Source: Streptomyces sp. CBMA29 (GTDB lineage: Bacteria > Actinomycetota > Actinomycetes > Streptomycetales > Streptomycetaceae). From it: a stretch of 64,000 nt of DNA. Position 1 is the stretch's first letter. Each line of letters starts with the position of its first letter. Shown here piece after piece: positions 27,227 through 36,871 of the stretch. Location: positions 1-64,000 of the forward strand of contig NZ_MECL01000115.1 in NCBI RefSeq assembly GCF_014596445.1. Reading direction: 5' to 3'. A program made the translations under genes and the position numbers. Under the pieces are notes generated by a model that saw only the letters and a program-made list of their open reading frames with translations, had not been told where the DNA came from and did no database searches.

Positions 27227-28947
27227 CCGAAGGTCACCAGATAGGTCTGGTTGGACGAGGACGCGTACACCGTGCGCGTCGCGATGATGAAATGACCGTC
27301 GTGCCAGACGGGGTAGCTGCGCATCGCCGACACGTCCAGCTTCTTCGAGGCGTCGGTGTCGAACTGCGCGTAGGTGGTGATCGCGCCGCTGGCCGGGTCC
27401 AGGGTCACCAGGCGGCCCTGCACGTCGTAGTCGGCGGGCTCGTACGCGAGCAGCTTGCCGTCCTCGATCGCGAGACCCTGGATGTCGTGCTTGCTGTCGG
27501 GCTTGGCGATCCACTTCTGTTTGCCGTCGCTCAGGTTGAACGCGACGATCCCGCTGAGCACCTGGCCGTTGCTGTCGTGCTTGCTCGTCAGCGACAGATA
27601 GAGGGTGTCACTACTGACGATCACATTGTGCGCGGCCTGCATCTCGGTACCGTCCGTGCTGATGTCGTACTTGTCGGTGCCGAGCGAGACCCGCGACTGG
27701 AGACGGCCGTCGACGATCGTCGCCACGTCGGTCTGCCTCTCGCCCTCGGTGCCGAGCACCACCACCACCGGGTCGGTGGAGACGACGGCCGTGACCTTGG
27801 TGCCGACCGGCGCCGTCCACGACCATTTGGCGCTGCCGTTGTTGTCCGGGTCGATGACCTGGACCTTGTACGTCTTGTAGCCGCAGTTGACGATCGCGAC
27901 GAATTGCTTGCCGCCCGCGTAGCCGTCGTCCTCGCAGTCACCGTTGCCCGACCGCCACAGCACCTTCTGGGTGCTCAGCCGGTAGCCGATCGAGCCCTCC
28001 AGCCAGTCCACGCCGAGCGTGTCGCCGCTGATCGCCATCTCGCTGTAGTTGAAGTCCGGCTTCTCCGAACTGCCGACCGGCAGCTTCGCCGTCCACACCG
28101 TCCTGCCCGCCGCGAGATCGATCACCATGACCTGCTCGCAGTGGGCGCCGAACTGAACGGCCGTCATGTTGTTGTTGGAGTCGCGCGCGGCCGTGCAGTC
28201 GCCGCTCGACGGTGCCGGTACGGTCCACGCCACCGCGCCGGTGCCCAGGTCGTAGCCGACGACCTTGTCGATCTCGTTCTTCACCACGTACTTGTCGGTG
28301 AACCAGACGCCGAGGACGCTCTTCAGATTGTCCTTCGACGCCACCGGGTCCGCGGGCTTGTCCCACTTGTACGACAGTGTCGAATTGTGGGTCTTGGCGG
28401 TGTTCGTACCGCCGTTGGCGCCACCGGCGTTGGCCTGCGGCTTGGGCGCCGGGTCGTCGCCGCCGCTGCCCCTGGTCGCGAAGTACACACCGCCGCCGAT
28501 CACCAGCACCGCGGCGACGACCGCCGCGACGATCACGATCAGCTTGTTGTTCGACGAACCGCCGGAGGGGGCGGGGTAGCCCGAGGGTCCTGGCCCGTAC
28601 GGCGGCTGTTGTTGTTGCTGCGGATAGCCGTACGCCTGCTGCTGCGGCGGAAATTGGCCGGGCTGCGGGTAGCCGTACTGCGGGGGCGGTGTCTGCCCCT
28701 GCGGCGCCTGACCCGGCGGCGGGGGCGGCGTCTGGCCGGGTGGCGGCGGAGGTCCCTGCTGGCCGCCGTACTGCTGCTGCGGGAAGGCCGGTTGGGTGGG
28801 CGCCTGCGCGTACGGGTTCTGGCCGGGGGGCACCGGCTGCGCGTACGGGTTCTCGTTACCGGGAACCGGGCCCGCCTGGCCCGGGTATCCGTAACCACCG
28901 CCGGGCGGCGGCGGGTTTCCGGGGGGCGGCGGGGGCGGCTGCGACAT
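27223..28947 (-). CDS. Membrane-anchored PQQ-like beta-propeller protein with Pro/Gln-rich N-terminus
   Basis: A 574-residue protein. Residues 1-130 are low complexity, rich in Pro, Gln, Gly and Tyr (repeats such as GQTPPPPPGQ and NPYAQPVPPGQ). A transmembrane helix follows at about 133-156 (LIVIVAAVVAAVLVIGGGVYF), then an extracellular domain of WD/PQQ-type repeats ('GAVAWTVPAP', 'AAGRTVWTAKL', 'NGSAKWSWTAP', 'DGKQKWIAKP'). Four Cys residues (DCTAA, HCEQV, DCEDD, NCGY) could form disulfides. This architecture is common in Streptomyces; such propellers usually act in protein-protein contacts at the envelope. No enzyme motif seen. ATG start at 28947 fits the family N-terminus (MSQPPPPPPGNP). 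Confidence 0.85.
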   Translation of the reverse strand: MSQPPPPPPGNPPPPGGGYGYPGQAGPVPGNENPYAQPVPPGQNPYAQAPTQPAFPQQQYGGQQGPPPPPGQTPPPPPGQAPQGQTPPPQYGYPQPGQFPPQQQAYGYPQQQQQPPYGPGPSGYPAPSGGSSNNKLIVIVAAVVAAVLVIGGGVYFATRGSGGDDPAPKPQANAGGANGGTNTAKTHNSTLSYKWDKPADPVASKDNLKSVLGVWFTDKYVVKNEIDKVVGYDLGTGAVAWTVPAPSSGDCTAARDSNNNMTAVQFGAHCEQVMVIDLAAGRTVWTAKLPVGSSEKPDFNYSEMAISGDTLGVDWLEGSIGYRLSTQKVLWRSGNGDCEDDGYAGGKQFVAIVNCGYKTYKVQVIDPDNNGSAKWSWTAPVGTKVTAVVSTDPVVVVLGTEGERQTDVATIVDGRLQSRVSLGTDKYDISTDGTEMQAAHNVIVSSDTLYLSLTSKHDSNGQVLSGIVAFNLSDGKQKWIAKPDSKHDIQGLAIEDGKLLAYEPADYDVQGRLVTLDPASGAITTYAQFDTDASKKLDVSAMRSYPVWHDGHFIIATRTVYASSSNQTYLVTFG

Positions 28948-29127
28948 CAACAGGTCCTTCGGGCACAGGTGAATCAGGGACGGATGAACGGAAATTCTTT
29001 CTATCACCCGCCCCAACCACCCCCTCGGGGAGCGGCCCGACCGTTACCTGGCCGCTACACGTCTTCACACGTCGAGGGGTTCTGCTTCACCAGTGAAGGG
29101 GTGTTACCCGCCCCATGTGAAGGGGTG

Positions 29128-30918
29128 TCACGCGTCCTCCGCCAACTCCAGCCAACGCATCTCCAGTTCCTCGCGCTCCTCGCGCAGCGCGCGCAATTCG
29201 GCGTCCAGGGAAGCGACTTTCTCGAAGTCGGTCGCATTGTCGGCGATGCCGGTGTGCAGTTTCGCCTCGCGCTGGCCGAGTTTGTCGAGCTGCCGCTCGA
29301 TGCGCTGGAGTTCCTTCTTCGCCGCGCGGGTGTCGCCTGCGGGCTTGTCCTTGGCGGGCGCCGGGGCGGGGGCCGCGGCCTCGGCGACCCGGCGGCGGCG
29401 CTCCAGGTACTCGTCCACACCGCGCGGCAGCATGCGCAGGCTGGCGTCGCCGAGCAGCGCGAAGACGCGGTCGGTGGTGCGCTCCAGGAAGTACCGGTCG
29501 TGGCTGATCACCAGCATCGAGCCGGGCCAGCCGTCCAGCAGGTCCTCCAACTGGGTGAGCGTCTCGATGTCGAGGTCGTTGGTGGGCTCGTCCAGGAACA
29601 GCACGTTGGGCTCGTCCATCAGCAGCCGCAGGATCTGGAGCCGACGGCGCTCACCGCCGGACAGGTCGCCGACCGGCGTCCACTGCTTCTCCTTGGTGAA
29701 GCCGAACTTCTCGCAGAGCTGCCCCGCCGTCATCTCCCGGCCCTTGCCCAGGTCGACGCGCTGCCGTACCGCCTCCACGGCCTGGAGGACCCGCCAGTTC
29801 GGGTCGAGCTCGGCGACCTCCTGGGAGAGGTAAGCGAGCTTCACCGTCTTGCCGACGACCACTTTGCCGGCCGCGGGCTGCTGGTCGCCGCCGGTCGCCG
29901 CGGCCTCGGCGAGCGCCCGCAGGAGTGAGGTCTTGCCCGAGCCGTTGACGCCGACCAGGCCAACGCGGTCGCCGGGGCCGAGCTGCCACGTCAGGTGCTT
30001 CAGCAGCACCTTGGGGCCCGCTTGGACTGTGACATCCTCCAACTCGAAGACCGTCTTGCCGAGCCGGGAGTTGGCGAATTTCATCAGCTCCGCGGTGTCG
30101 CGCGGCGGCGGCACGTCGGCGATCAGCTCGTTCGCCGCCTCGATGCGGAAGCGCGGCTTGGAGGTGCGGGCCGGAGCGCCGCGGCGCAGCCAGGCCAGCT
30201 CCTTGCGCATCAGATTCTGCCGCTTGGTCTCCTCGGTGGCCGCGATCCGTTCCCGCTCGGCGCGCGCGAACACGTAGTCGCTGTAGCCGCCCTCGTACTC
30301 GTACACCGCGCCGCGCTGCACGTCCCACATGCGGGTGCAGACCTGGTCGAGGAACCAGCGGTCGTGGGTGACGCAGACGAGCGCGGAGCGGCGGGCGCTG
30401 AGGTGGCTCGCGAGCCAGGCGATGCCCTCGACGTCGAGGTGGTTGGTCGGCTCGTCGAGGACCAGCAGGTCCTGCTCCTCGATGAGCAGCTTCGCGAGCG
30501 CGATCCTGCGCCGCTCGCCGCCGGAGAGCGGGCCGATGACGGTGTCGAGGCCGAGCGGGAAGCCGGGCAGGTCGAGACCGCCGAACAGGCCGGTCAGCAC
30601 GTCGCGGATCTTCGCGTCGCCCGCCCACTGGTGGTCGGCGCGGTCGCCGATCACCTCGTGGCGCACGGTCGCGGCCGGGTCGAGGCTGTCGCCCTGCGTC
30701 AACACGCCGAGTCGCAACCCACCCTGGTGGGTGACGCGGCCGGTGTCCGGCTCCTCCAGCTTGGCGAGCAGCCGGATGAGGGTGGTCTTGCCGTCGCCGT
30801 TGCGGCCCACGACGCCGGTGCGGTCGCCTTCGGAGACGCCGAGGGACACGGATTCGAGCAGCGCTCGCGTGCCGTATGTCTTGCCGACGGCTTCGACGTT
30901 GACCAGGTTGACGGCCAC
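29128..30918 (-). CDS. ABC-F family ATPase
   Basis: A 596-residue soluble protein with two ABC modules and no membrane segments. Walker A motifs: GRNGDGKTT (about residue 39) and GVNGSGKTS; signatures LSGGERRR in both halves; Walker B LLVLDEPTNHLD and VLFLDEPTNDLD. A charged linker separates the modules and the C-terminus is a Lys/Glu coiled coil (KKELQRIERQLDKLGQREAKL), as in Uup-like members. ABC-F proteins act on the ribosome, relieving stalled translation or protecting against antibiotics. Since the C-terminal coiled coil resembles Uup rather than resistance proteins, a housekeeping role is more likely. GTG start, with GGAG 9 bp upstream. Confidence 0.94.
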   Translation of the reverse strand: MAVNLVNVEAVGKTYGTRALLESVSLGVSEGDRTGVVGRNGDGKTTLIRLLAKLEEPDTGRVTHQGGLRLGVLTQGDSLDPAATVRHEVIGDRADHQWAGDAKIRDVLTGLFGGLDLPGFPLGLDTVIGPLSGGERRRIALAKLLIEEQDLLVLDEPTNHLDVEGIAWLASHLSARRSALVCVTHDRWFLDQVCTRMWDVQRGAVYEYEGGYSDYVFARAERERIAATEETKRQNLMRKELAWLRRGAPARTSKPRFRIEAANELIADVPPPRDTAELMKFANSRLGKTVFELEDVTVQAGPKVLLKHLTWQLGPGDRVGLVGVNGSGKTSLLRALAEAAATGGDQQPAAGKVVVGKTVKLAYLSQEVAELDPNWRVLQAVEAVRQRVDLGKGREMTAGQLCEKFGFTKEKQWTPVGDLSGGERRRLQILRLLMDEPNVLFLDEPTNDLDIETLTQLEDLLDGWPGSMLVISHDRYFLERTTDRVFALLGDASLRMLPRGVDEYLERRRRVAEAAAPAPAPAKDKPAGDTRAAKKELQRIERQLDKLGQREAKLHTGIADNATDFEKVASLDAELRALREEREELEMRWLELAEDA

Positions 30919-31004
30919 TCTCGTACGCTCCAGGGGTTCGCGGGGGTTCTGCTTCAGCGTAGTGCGGCGCGGTGAGGTGCCGGTTCCGGGTGGTGCCCCG
31001 GCGG

Positions 31005-31937
31005 TCAGGGGGCGGGGACGACGGTCGCGCCGGGGGCCGGGGAGGCGGCCGGGCGGGCGGTGCGGCAGGTGCCGGAGGCGGTGAGGGTGACCGCGATCTT
31101 GGCGGCGGTGTCGGCGTCCGGCGCGAGGAAGGCGCAGGTGGGTCCCGAGCCGGAGACCAGCGCGGCGAGCGCGCCCGCGTCCGTGCCGGTGGCCAGGGTG
31201 TCGGCCAGCGCGGGCCGCAGCGACAGGGCGGCGGCCTGGAGGTCGTTGACCAGGACGGCGGCGAGCGCGTACGGGTCGCCGGTGCGCAGCGCGTCGATCA
31301 GCGCGGGGTCGGCGACGGGCGACGGTACGTCGTCGGTGGTGTCGCCCGCGCCGGACTCCCGGCGCAGGCGGTCGCACTCGCGGTAGACGGCCGGGGTGGA
31401 CAGGCCGCCGTCGGCGACGGCGAAGACCCAGTGGAAGGGGCCCGCCACGTCCAGCGGCGTCAGGATCTCGCCCCGGCCCTCCCCCAGCGCCGCCCCGCCG
31501 ACCAGGCTGAACGGCACGTCGCTGCCCAGCTCCGCGCAGATCGCGAGCAGGTCGGCGCGCGGGGTGTTCAGGCCCCACAGAGTGTCGCAGGCGAGCAGCG
31601 CCGCCGCCGCGTCCGCGCTGCCGCCCGCCATGCCGCCCGCCACAGGGATGTCCTTGGTGATGTGCAATCCCACAACGGGATCGACGCCATGGTGCGCGGC
31701 GAGCGCGATCGCCGCTTTCGCCGCCAGATTGGTGGCGTCCAGCGGGATGTTGTCGGTGCCGGGGCCGGACGCGGTGATCGTCAACGTGTCGGCGGGCACT
31801 GCTGTCACATGGTCGTACAGGTCGACCGCCAGAAAGACGTTCGCCAGGTCGTGGAAACCGTCGGGGCGGCGACCGCCGACCGCGAGCTGGACGTTGACCT
31901 TTGCGGGCACGCGGACGGTGACGGGTGCGGCGGTCAC
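31005..31937 (-). CDS. ispE: 4-diphosphocytidyl-2-C-methyl-D-erythritol kinase
   Basis: A 310-residue GHMP kinase of the MEP isoprenoid pathway. The N-terminal VRVPAKVNVQLAVGGRRPDGFHDLANVF has the substrate-binding residues; the ATP loop is DIPVAGGMAGGSADAAAALLA; the third motif is LVSGSGPTCAFLA. GTG start. It lies 136 bp after rsmA on the same strand; rsmA-ispE adjacency is conserved in actinobacteria. The tail after residue ~295 is Ala/Pro-rich. Confidence 0.97.
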   Translation of the reverse strand: MTAAPVTVRVPAKVNVQLAVGGRRPDGFHDLANVFLAVDLYDHVTAVPADTLTITASGPGTDNIPLDATNLAAKAAIALAAHHGVDPVVGLHITKDIPVAGGMAGGSADAAAALLACDTLWGLNTPRADLLAICAELGSDVPFSLVGGAALGEGRGEILTPLDVAGPFHWVFAVADGGLSTPAVYRECDRLRRESGAGDTTDDVPSPVADPALIDALRTGDPYALAAVLVNDLQAAALSLRPALADTLATGTDAGALAALVSGSGPTCAFLAPDADTAAKIAVTLTASGTCRTARPAASPAPGATVVPAP

Positions 31938-32065
31938 TGCTGGCTCCCTTGCGAGGGTGGTGCGTACGGAGCGTGGTCCACCGGGCGCGGCGGATTCACG
32001 GGGTGCTGAGGGATTCTCGGAATGCTGAGGATCACGGGCGGCGGCGGGTTTACGGTGCGGCGGCG

Positions 32066-32929
32066 TCAGACCGCGGGCTTGTGCTCGGCGACGGCGGCGA
32101 ATTCCTCCACCGTCAGTTCCTCGCCCCTGGCCTGCGGGGAGACCCCGGCGGCCACCAGCGCGGCCTCGGCGGCCGGGGCCGAGCCCGCCCAGCCGGACAG
32201 CGCGGCGCGCAGCGTCTTGCGGCGCTGAGCGAAGGCCGCGTCCACGGCGGCGAAGACCTCTTCGCGGGTGGCGGTGGTCTTCGGCGGGTCACGCCGGGTC
32301 AGCGAGACGAGACCGGAGTCGACGTTGGGCGCGGGCCAGAACACATTGCGGCCGATGGAACCGGCGCGCTTGACCTCCGCGTACCAGTTGGCCTTCACCG
32401 ACGGCACTCCGTACACCTTGTTGCCCGGCCCGGCGGCCAGCCGGTCGGCGACCTCGGCCTGGACCATCACCAAGGTGCGCTCGATGCTCGGGAAGGCGGC
32501 GAGCATGTGCAGCAGGACGGGCACCGCCACGTTGTACGGCAGATTCGCCACCAGGGCGGTGGGCGGCGGCCCCGGCAGTTCCGTCACCCGCATCGCGTCA
32601 CTGTGCACCAGAGCGAAACGGTCCGCCCGGTCCGGCATGCGCGCGGCGACCGTCGCGGGCAGGGCCGCGGCCAGCACGTCGTCGATCTCGATCGCGGTGA
32701 CCCGGTCGGCGGCCTCCAGCAGCGCGAGGGTGAGCGAGCCGAGTCCGGGACCGACCTCGACGACCGCGTCCTCGGGCCGCACCCCGGCGGTCCTGACGAT
32801 CCGCCGCACCGTGTTCGCGTCGATGACGAAATTCTGCCCGCGCTGCTTGGTGGGGCGCACCCCCAGCGCCGCGGCCAGTTCACGGATGTCGGCCGGTCCG
32901 AGGAGGGCGTCGGGATCTGTCGTACTCAC
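32066..32929 (-). CDS. rsmA: 16S rRNA (adenine1518/1519-N6)-dimethyltransferase
   Basis: A 287-residue KsgA-family methyltransferase that dimethylates two adjacent adenines in helix 45 of 16S rRNA. Motifs: [35 protein letters not shown] (SAM site), and the catalytic [15 protein letters not shown] start shortly after the family N-terminus expected. Together with rpf upstream and ispE downstream it forms the conserved rpf-rsmA-ispE block; the gap to rpf is 58 bp. Confidence 0.97.
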   Translation of the reverse strand: MSTTDPDALLGPADIRELAAALGVRPTKQRGQNFVIDANTVRRIVRTAGVRPEDAVVEVGPGLGSLTLALLEAADRVTAIEIDDVLAAALPATVAARMPDRADRFALVHSDAMRVTELPGPPPTALVANLPYNVAVPVLLHMLAAFPSIERTLVMVQAEVADRLAAGPGNKVYGVPSVKANWYAEVKRAGSIGRNVFWPAPNVDSGLVSLTRRDPPKTTATREEVFAAVDAAFAQRRKTLRAALSGWAGSAPAAEAALVAAGVSPQARGEELTVEEFAAVAEHKPAV

Positions 32930-32987
32930 ACCCGCAAGAGTACGGGGCGGCCGGAGCCGCCCTCGCGGGCCGCACGCCGGGCACGCC

Positions 32988-34133
32988 CTAGCCGCCCAGG
33001 TGCCGCCCGCAGACCGGCCAGGGGGCGGCGCCGCGCTGGACGTACAGCTTCTTGGCCCGGTAGGTCTGCTCGGCGGCGGGGGCGTCCTGGGGGCGGCCCT
33101 GGCCGCCGATGCTGTGCCAGGTGTGGACGTCGAACTGGTAGAGCCCGCCATAGGTGCCGGTCGCGTCCACCGCGTCGGGTCTGCCGCCCGCCTCGCACTG
33201 CGCGAGGCCGCCCCAATTGAGGCCGTCGGCGCCCGCGACAGTGGTGGGCATCGGTTTGGTGCCGACGCGTACGACCTCGGTGACCGGTTCGCGCGCGGTC
33301 ACCGACTCCACGACGCGCGGGCGCTCCCGGACGCCGTTGACGGTGCGGTAGGCGTACGTGACGCGGCGGACGCCGTCGCGGCCCGGTCGGTCCACGGCCT
33401 CGGTGCCTTGCGCGAGCGTCGCGTCGGTGTGCCTGCGGGTGCGGAAGGGGATCGGTTCTTCGCGGGCCTCCCGGTGACCGGAGATCCGCAGCACCGAGAC
33501 GGTCTGGCCGTCGCGGGGGAAGCTGTCGGCGTCCACGGAGGTGGCGTCCTGGCCGCCGAGGGTGACGCCCGCGTCCGCGACGGCCTGCCGGACGGTGGCG
33601 GCGTTGGTGCGCACGGTGTGCTCGCGGCCGTCGGCCAGGACGGTGACCGTACGTTCCGTGCGCACGTCGAGGAAGAGGCCGTGGCGCCCGATGGACGCGT
33701 CGCGGGAGGCGTTGAGATACGCGCCCTCGGCCCGTACGCCGAGCTGCCGCAGCGCTTCCGCGACGGTCTTGCCGGTCGTCCACACCCGCTGGTGACGGCC
33801 GTCCACGGTGAGCGTCAGCGGACGGCCGTAGCGGACCACCACGTCGTCGCCGTCGTGCAGCGCCTCGCCCGGCGCCGGGGCCACGATGTCGTGGTCGCCC
33901 ACCGCGACGCCCTGCTCGTGCAGCACGTCGGCCACGTCGTCGGCGAAGGTGTGCAGCGTGCGCGGCTGGCCGTCCACGGTCAGCCGTACCGCCTTGTCGG
34001 CCAGCACATACGCGCCGGTGCCGCCCGCCAGGACCGCCATCACCAGCGCCCGCGGCACGATCGCGCGGCCGGTCTGCCGGACGGTGGCCGCCGGACGGGC
34101 GGCGGCTCGGTGTGTGCCCTGCGTATTGCTCAC
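32988..34133 (-). CDS. Resuscitation-promoting factor (Rpf), RpfB-like
   Basis: A 381-residue secreted or membrane-anchored muralytic enzyme. The order is: N-terminal helix ([16 protein letters not shown]), three ~55-residue DUF348 (YabE-type) repeats beginning near VRLTVDG, LTLTVDG and VTVLADG, a G5 domain at about 218-293, and a C-terminal Rpf transglycosylase domain ([13 protein letters not shown] ... [19 protein letters not shown]) with the catalytic Glu after Cys. This is the RpfB plan; it cleaves glycan strands and supports spore germination and regrowth. Start chosen at GTG 34133, because GGAG lies 9 bp upstream; another GTG at 34148 would add five residues. I find no c-di-AMP riboswitch in front of it. 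Confidence 0.93.
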   Translation of the reverse strand: MSNTQGTHRAAARPAATVRQTGRAIVPRALVMAVLAGGTGAYVLADKAVRLTVDGQPRTLHTFADDVADVLHEQGVAVGDHDIVAPAPGEALHDGDDVVVRYGRPLTLTVDGRHQRVWTTGKTVAEALRQLGVRAEGAYLNASRDASIGRHGLFLDVRTERTVTVLADGREHTVRTNAATVRQAVADAGVTLGGQDATSVDADSFPRDGQTVSVLRISGHREAREEPIPFRTRRHTDATLAQGTEAVDRPGRDGVRRVTYAYRTVNGVRERPRVVESVTAREPVTEVVRVGTKPMPTTVAGADGLNWGGLAQCEAGGRPDAVDATGTYGGLYQFDVHTWHSIGGQGRPQDAPAAEQTYRAKKLYVQRGAAPWPVCGRHLGG

Positions 34134-34279
34134 GACGGCTCGCTCCACGACTGCGGGGTTCCGGTGCGGGGAACCGGGAACGTAGCCGACTTACCGCCGC
34201 CGGCCAAGCGCTCGCCGTCGCGTGGCGTCGTCACATCCGGTCGCGCGAAGTCACCTGTCCGGGTGAGCGCGTGGAAACG

Positions 34280-35167
34280 TCAGTAGGCGAACGCCCTGGC
34301 GGTGTTGGCCGCGACGGCCGTCGCGAGGGTGTCCTCGTCGATCCCGCGGGCCGCCGCCATCGCGCGCAGCGTGACCGGAATGAGGTATGGCGCATTCGAC
34401 CGTCCTCGGTACGGCACCGGGGTGAGGAAGGGCGCGTCGGTCTCCACCAGGAGCCGGTCGAGCGGGGCGACGGCCACCGCGTCGCGCAGATTCTGCGCCG
34501 ACTTGTAGGTAACGGTGCCGGCGAAGGAGAGGTAAAACCCTTGCGCCGCGCAGACTTCAGCCATCTCGGCGTCGCCGGAGTAGCAATGGAAGACGACGGT
34601 GTCGGGAGCGCCCTCCTCATCGAGGATGCGCAGGACGTCGGCGTGCGCCTCGCGGTCGTGGATGACCAGCGCCTTGCCGTGCCGCTTGGCGATGTCGATA
34701 TGGCGACGGAACGAGTGCTGTTGGGCGGCGACGCCGTCGGGCCCGGTGCGGAAGTAGTCCAGGCCGGTCTCGCCGACACCGCGCACCTGAGGAAGGGCGG
34801 CGAGCGCGTCGATCTCGTCGATCTCCCGGTCGAGCCCTTCGATGCCGCGCGGCGCCTGCGCGCCCCCGTAGGAGCCCTCGGGCGCTCCGTGGACGATGCG
34901 GGGCGCCTCGTTCGGGTGCAGGGCCACGGTGGCCCAGATCGCGTCGTGGGCGGCGGCCGTCTTCGCCGCCCAGCGGGAACCCGCGAGATCGCACCCCACC
35001 TGGATGAGGGTGTCGACGCCGACCGCGGCGGCCTGGGCGAGGGCCTGGGGAACCGTGCCCGGCTGCATGTCGAGGTGGGTGTGGGAATCGGCGACCGCCA
35101 CCCGCAGCGGCTCGGGCGCCGGCGGGGCGGACTTCTTGTCGTCGGCCGTGGCCTTCTTGTCGGGCAT
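34280..35167 (-). CDS. TatD-family metal-dependent deoxyribonuclease
   Basis: A 295-residue TIM-barrel hydrolase with the TatD metal ligands: SHTHLD, VRGVGETGLDYF, VIHDREAH, VFHCYSGD and LLVETDAPFLTP. Family members are Mg2+-dependent 3'-5' exonucleases involved in DNA repair and degradation. A short Lys/Asp-rich N-terminal extension precedes the barrel. It lies upstream of rpf-rsmA-ispE on the same strand with a 146-bp gap, an association common to actinobacteria and Firmicutes. Confidence 0.94.
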   Translation of the reverse strand: MPDKKATADDKKSAPPAPEPLRVAVADSHTHLDMQPGTVPQALAQAAAVGVDTLIQVGCDLAGSRWAAKTAAAHDAIWATVALHPNEAPRIVHGAPEGSYGGAQAPRGIEGLDREIDEIDALAALPQVRGVGETGLDYFRTGPDGVAAQQHSFRRHIDIAKRHGKALVIHDREAHADVLRILDEEGAPDTVVFHCYSGDAEMAEVCAAQGFYLSFAGTVTYKSAQNLRDAVAVAPLDRLLVETDAPFLTPVPYRGRSNAPYLIPVTLRAMAAARGIDEDTLATAVAANTARAFAY

Positions 35168-35202
35168 GGCCCCGATCCTAGGGACGCGGGGCCGTCGTCC
35201 TG

Positions 35203-35772
35203 TCAGGCGGTGTCGGCTCCCCCGGACCGCTCATCGGACTGGAGGCCGGGCTGCCCGCCGCGCCGCCCGCCATGCTTACCGCGCTCCCCGTGCTGCTTGC
35301 GGTGCAGGAAGTGCAGGACCGACCAGTGGTGCTCGCGGCGCACACCGCGGTCGCCCCGCGGGTGTGCCCATACGGAGGCGACGCCGGAGACCTGTCCCGA
35401 GCGCATGATGCGTACGTGCGTACCGCCGCAGTTCAGGCACGCCGGGCGGGTGAGCGGGGACGGCACCCTCGCGCCGTCCGCGAGGTAGACGACGAAGGCG
35501 TGGCCGGACACGTCCACATGGTGCTCGATCTCGTACGCCTGCTCCCAGCCGTGGCCGCAGTTCAGGCAGGCGAAGGCGTACGCCTCCGCCGCGTTCTGGC
35601 CTGACCCCTCGCGCCCGGCGGCCGGGCGGTCGGGCGCGGGGGCGGTGACGGTCGCTGTGACGGGCACGGGTACGGGTACGGGTACGGGTACGGGTACGGG
35701 TACGGGTACGGCGGGCGTAGCCGGTGCGGCGGCGGCGACGGGACGGGGATCGCTTCCGATGGTCTCGCTCAT
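35203..35772 (-). CDS. Zinc-ribbon protein with a Val-Pro repeat, function unknown
   Basis: A 189-residue soluble protein. The N-terminal part carries about eight Val-Pro dipeptides encoded by a hexanucleotide tandem repeat. The core has two CxxC knuckles (ACLNCGHGWEQAYEIEHH and ACLNCGG), probably binding one zinc ion, with WEQAYEIEHHVD between them. The C-terminus is Arg/His/Gly-rich. Similar zinc-ribbon proteins are frequent in Streptomyces but have no assigned role; nucleic-acid binding is a guess. It lies 35 bp upstream of tatD, so it may head that transcription unit. Confidence 0.75.
   Translation of the reverse strand: MSETIGSDPRPVAAAAPATPAVPVPVPVPVPVPVPVPVTATVTAPAPDRPAAGREGSGQNAAEAYAFACLNCGHGWEQAYEIEHHVDVSGHAFVVYLADGARVPSPLTRPACLNCGGTHVRIMRSGQVSGVASVWAHPRGDRGVRREHHWSVLHFLHRKQHGERGKHGGRRGGQPGLQSDERSGGADTA
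35661..35708. repeat. Hexanucleotide tandem repeat (CGGGTA), in-frame Val-Pro codons
   Basis: One variant unit (CGGGCA) followed by seven perfect CGGGTA units. Because the unit is two codons long, copy-number change would lengthen or shorten the Val-Pro tract of the zinc-ribbon protein without a frameshift. Confidence 0.92.
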
Positions 35773-35995
35773 GGCAGCTCCTGCGTGCCCTCCGGACAAG
35801 GTGTCCGGAGCGGGACTTTGCACCTACCAGCGAACGCCCGTTTTGCCCGCTCCGCAGGAGATGCGCCGGACTCTTGAGCCAGATTTGGGCCCGTATGTGG
35901 CAGATGACGGATATTGCTTTGCCATGCATACGGTTTAGGTTCATACGGTGTCAAAAGGGCGGCCTATCGGGATTGCGTGCCCAGCCGTCAGGGCA

Positions 35996-36871
35996 TCAGG
36001 CGCCCGGGGGCAGTTCACCGGTCCGCTTGGCGGCGACGACGGCGTCGAAGACCTCCCGCTTGGGCAGGCCCGCCTCCGCGGCGACCGCCGCGATGGCCTC
36101 CTTGCGCCGCTCGCCCGCCTCTTCCCTGGCCGCCACCCGGCGGACGAGTTCGGCCGGGTCGAGGTCGGCGGGGCCGGGCTCGGGCGCGCCTTCCACCACG
36201 ACGGTGATCTCGCCGCGCACCCCCTCCGCCGCCCACAGCGCGAGCGCCTTCAGCGGCCCGCGCTTGACCTCCTCGTACGTCTTGGTCAGCTCCCGGCAGA
36301 CCGCGGCCCTGCGCTCCTCGCCGAACGCCTGCGCCATCGCCGCCAAGGTGTCGTCGATCCGGTGCGGCGCCTCGAAATACACCAGGGTGCGGCGATCGGC
36401 GGCGACCTCGCGCAGCCGCGACAGCCGTTCGCCCGCCTTGCGCGGCAGGAAGCCCTCGAAACAGAAACGGTCCACCGGCAGCCCGGAGACCGCCAGCGCG
36501 GTCAGTACGGCCGACGGACCCGGCACCGCGGTCACCTTGATGTCGCGCTCGACGGCCGCCGCCACCAGCCGGTAGCCGGGGTCGGACACCGACGGCATCC
36601 CCGCGTCCGTCACCAGCACGACCCGCGCGCCGCCCTCCAGCGCCTCGACCAGTTCCGGGGTGCGCCCGCTCTCGTTGCCCTCGAAGTACGAGACGACCCT
36701 GGCCGTCGGGTGCACGTCCAGCGCGTGCGTCAGACGGCGGAAGCGGCGGGTGTCCTCCGCGGCGATCACATCGGCGGCGAGCAGTTCCGCGCTGAGGCGG
36801 GGCGGGGCGTCGGCGGGGTCGCCGATGGGGGTTCCGGCCAGAACGAGGACGCCGACGGCTGAGGTGGTCAC
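35996..36871 (-). CDS. rsmI: 16S rRNA (cytidine1402-2'-O)-methyltransferase
   Basis: A 291-residue tetrapyrrole-methylase-fold enzyme that 2'-O-methylates C1402 in the decoding centre. Motifs: VLVLAGTPIGDPADAP (slightly altered from the usual LYVVATPIGNLGD), VIAAEDTRRFRRLTHAL, VSYFEGNE, VTDAGMPSVSDPGYRLV, AVPGPSAVLTALAVSGLP and FEGFLPRKAGER. GTG start. It is divergent from the protein O-mannosyltransferase gene, an arrangement also seen in other streptomycetes. The gap on its 3' side (35773-35995) holds no gene. Confidence 0.96.
   Translation of the reverse strand: MTTSAVGVLVLAGTPIGDPADAPPRLSAELLAADVIAAEDTRRFRRLTHALDVHPTARVVSYFEGNESGRTPELVEALEGGARVVLVTDAGMPSVSDPGYRLVAAAVERDIKVTAVPGPSAVLTALAVSGLPVDRFCFEGFLPRKAGERLSRLREVAADRRTLVYFEAPHRIDDTLAAMAQAFGEERRAAVCRELTKTYEEVKRGPLKALALWAAEGVRGEITVVVEGAPEPGPADLDPAELVRRVAAREEAGERRKEAIAAVAAEAGLPKREVFDAVVAAKRTGELPPGA

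Noticed and set aside
26677-29928. A 1083-codon open frame on the plus strand
   Set aside because: It lies antisense to three minus-strand genes with clear motifs (LuxR regulator, propeller protein, ABC-F). Its translation is Arg/Val/Gly/Leu-biased without motifs, the usual shadow of high-GC genes.
35661-35708. Repeat array considered as CRISPR-like or mobile
   Set aside because: Units are 6 bp without spacers and lie inside a coding sequence. The same reasoning excludes the arrays at 27171-27226 and 63414-63521.
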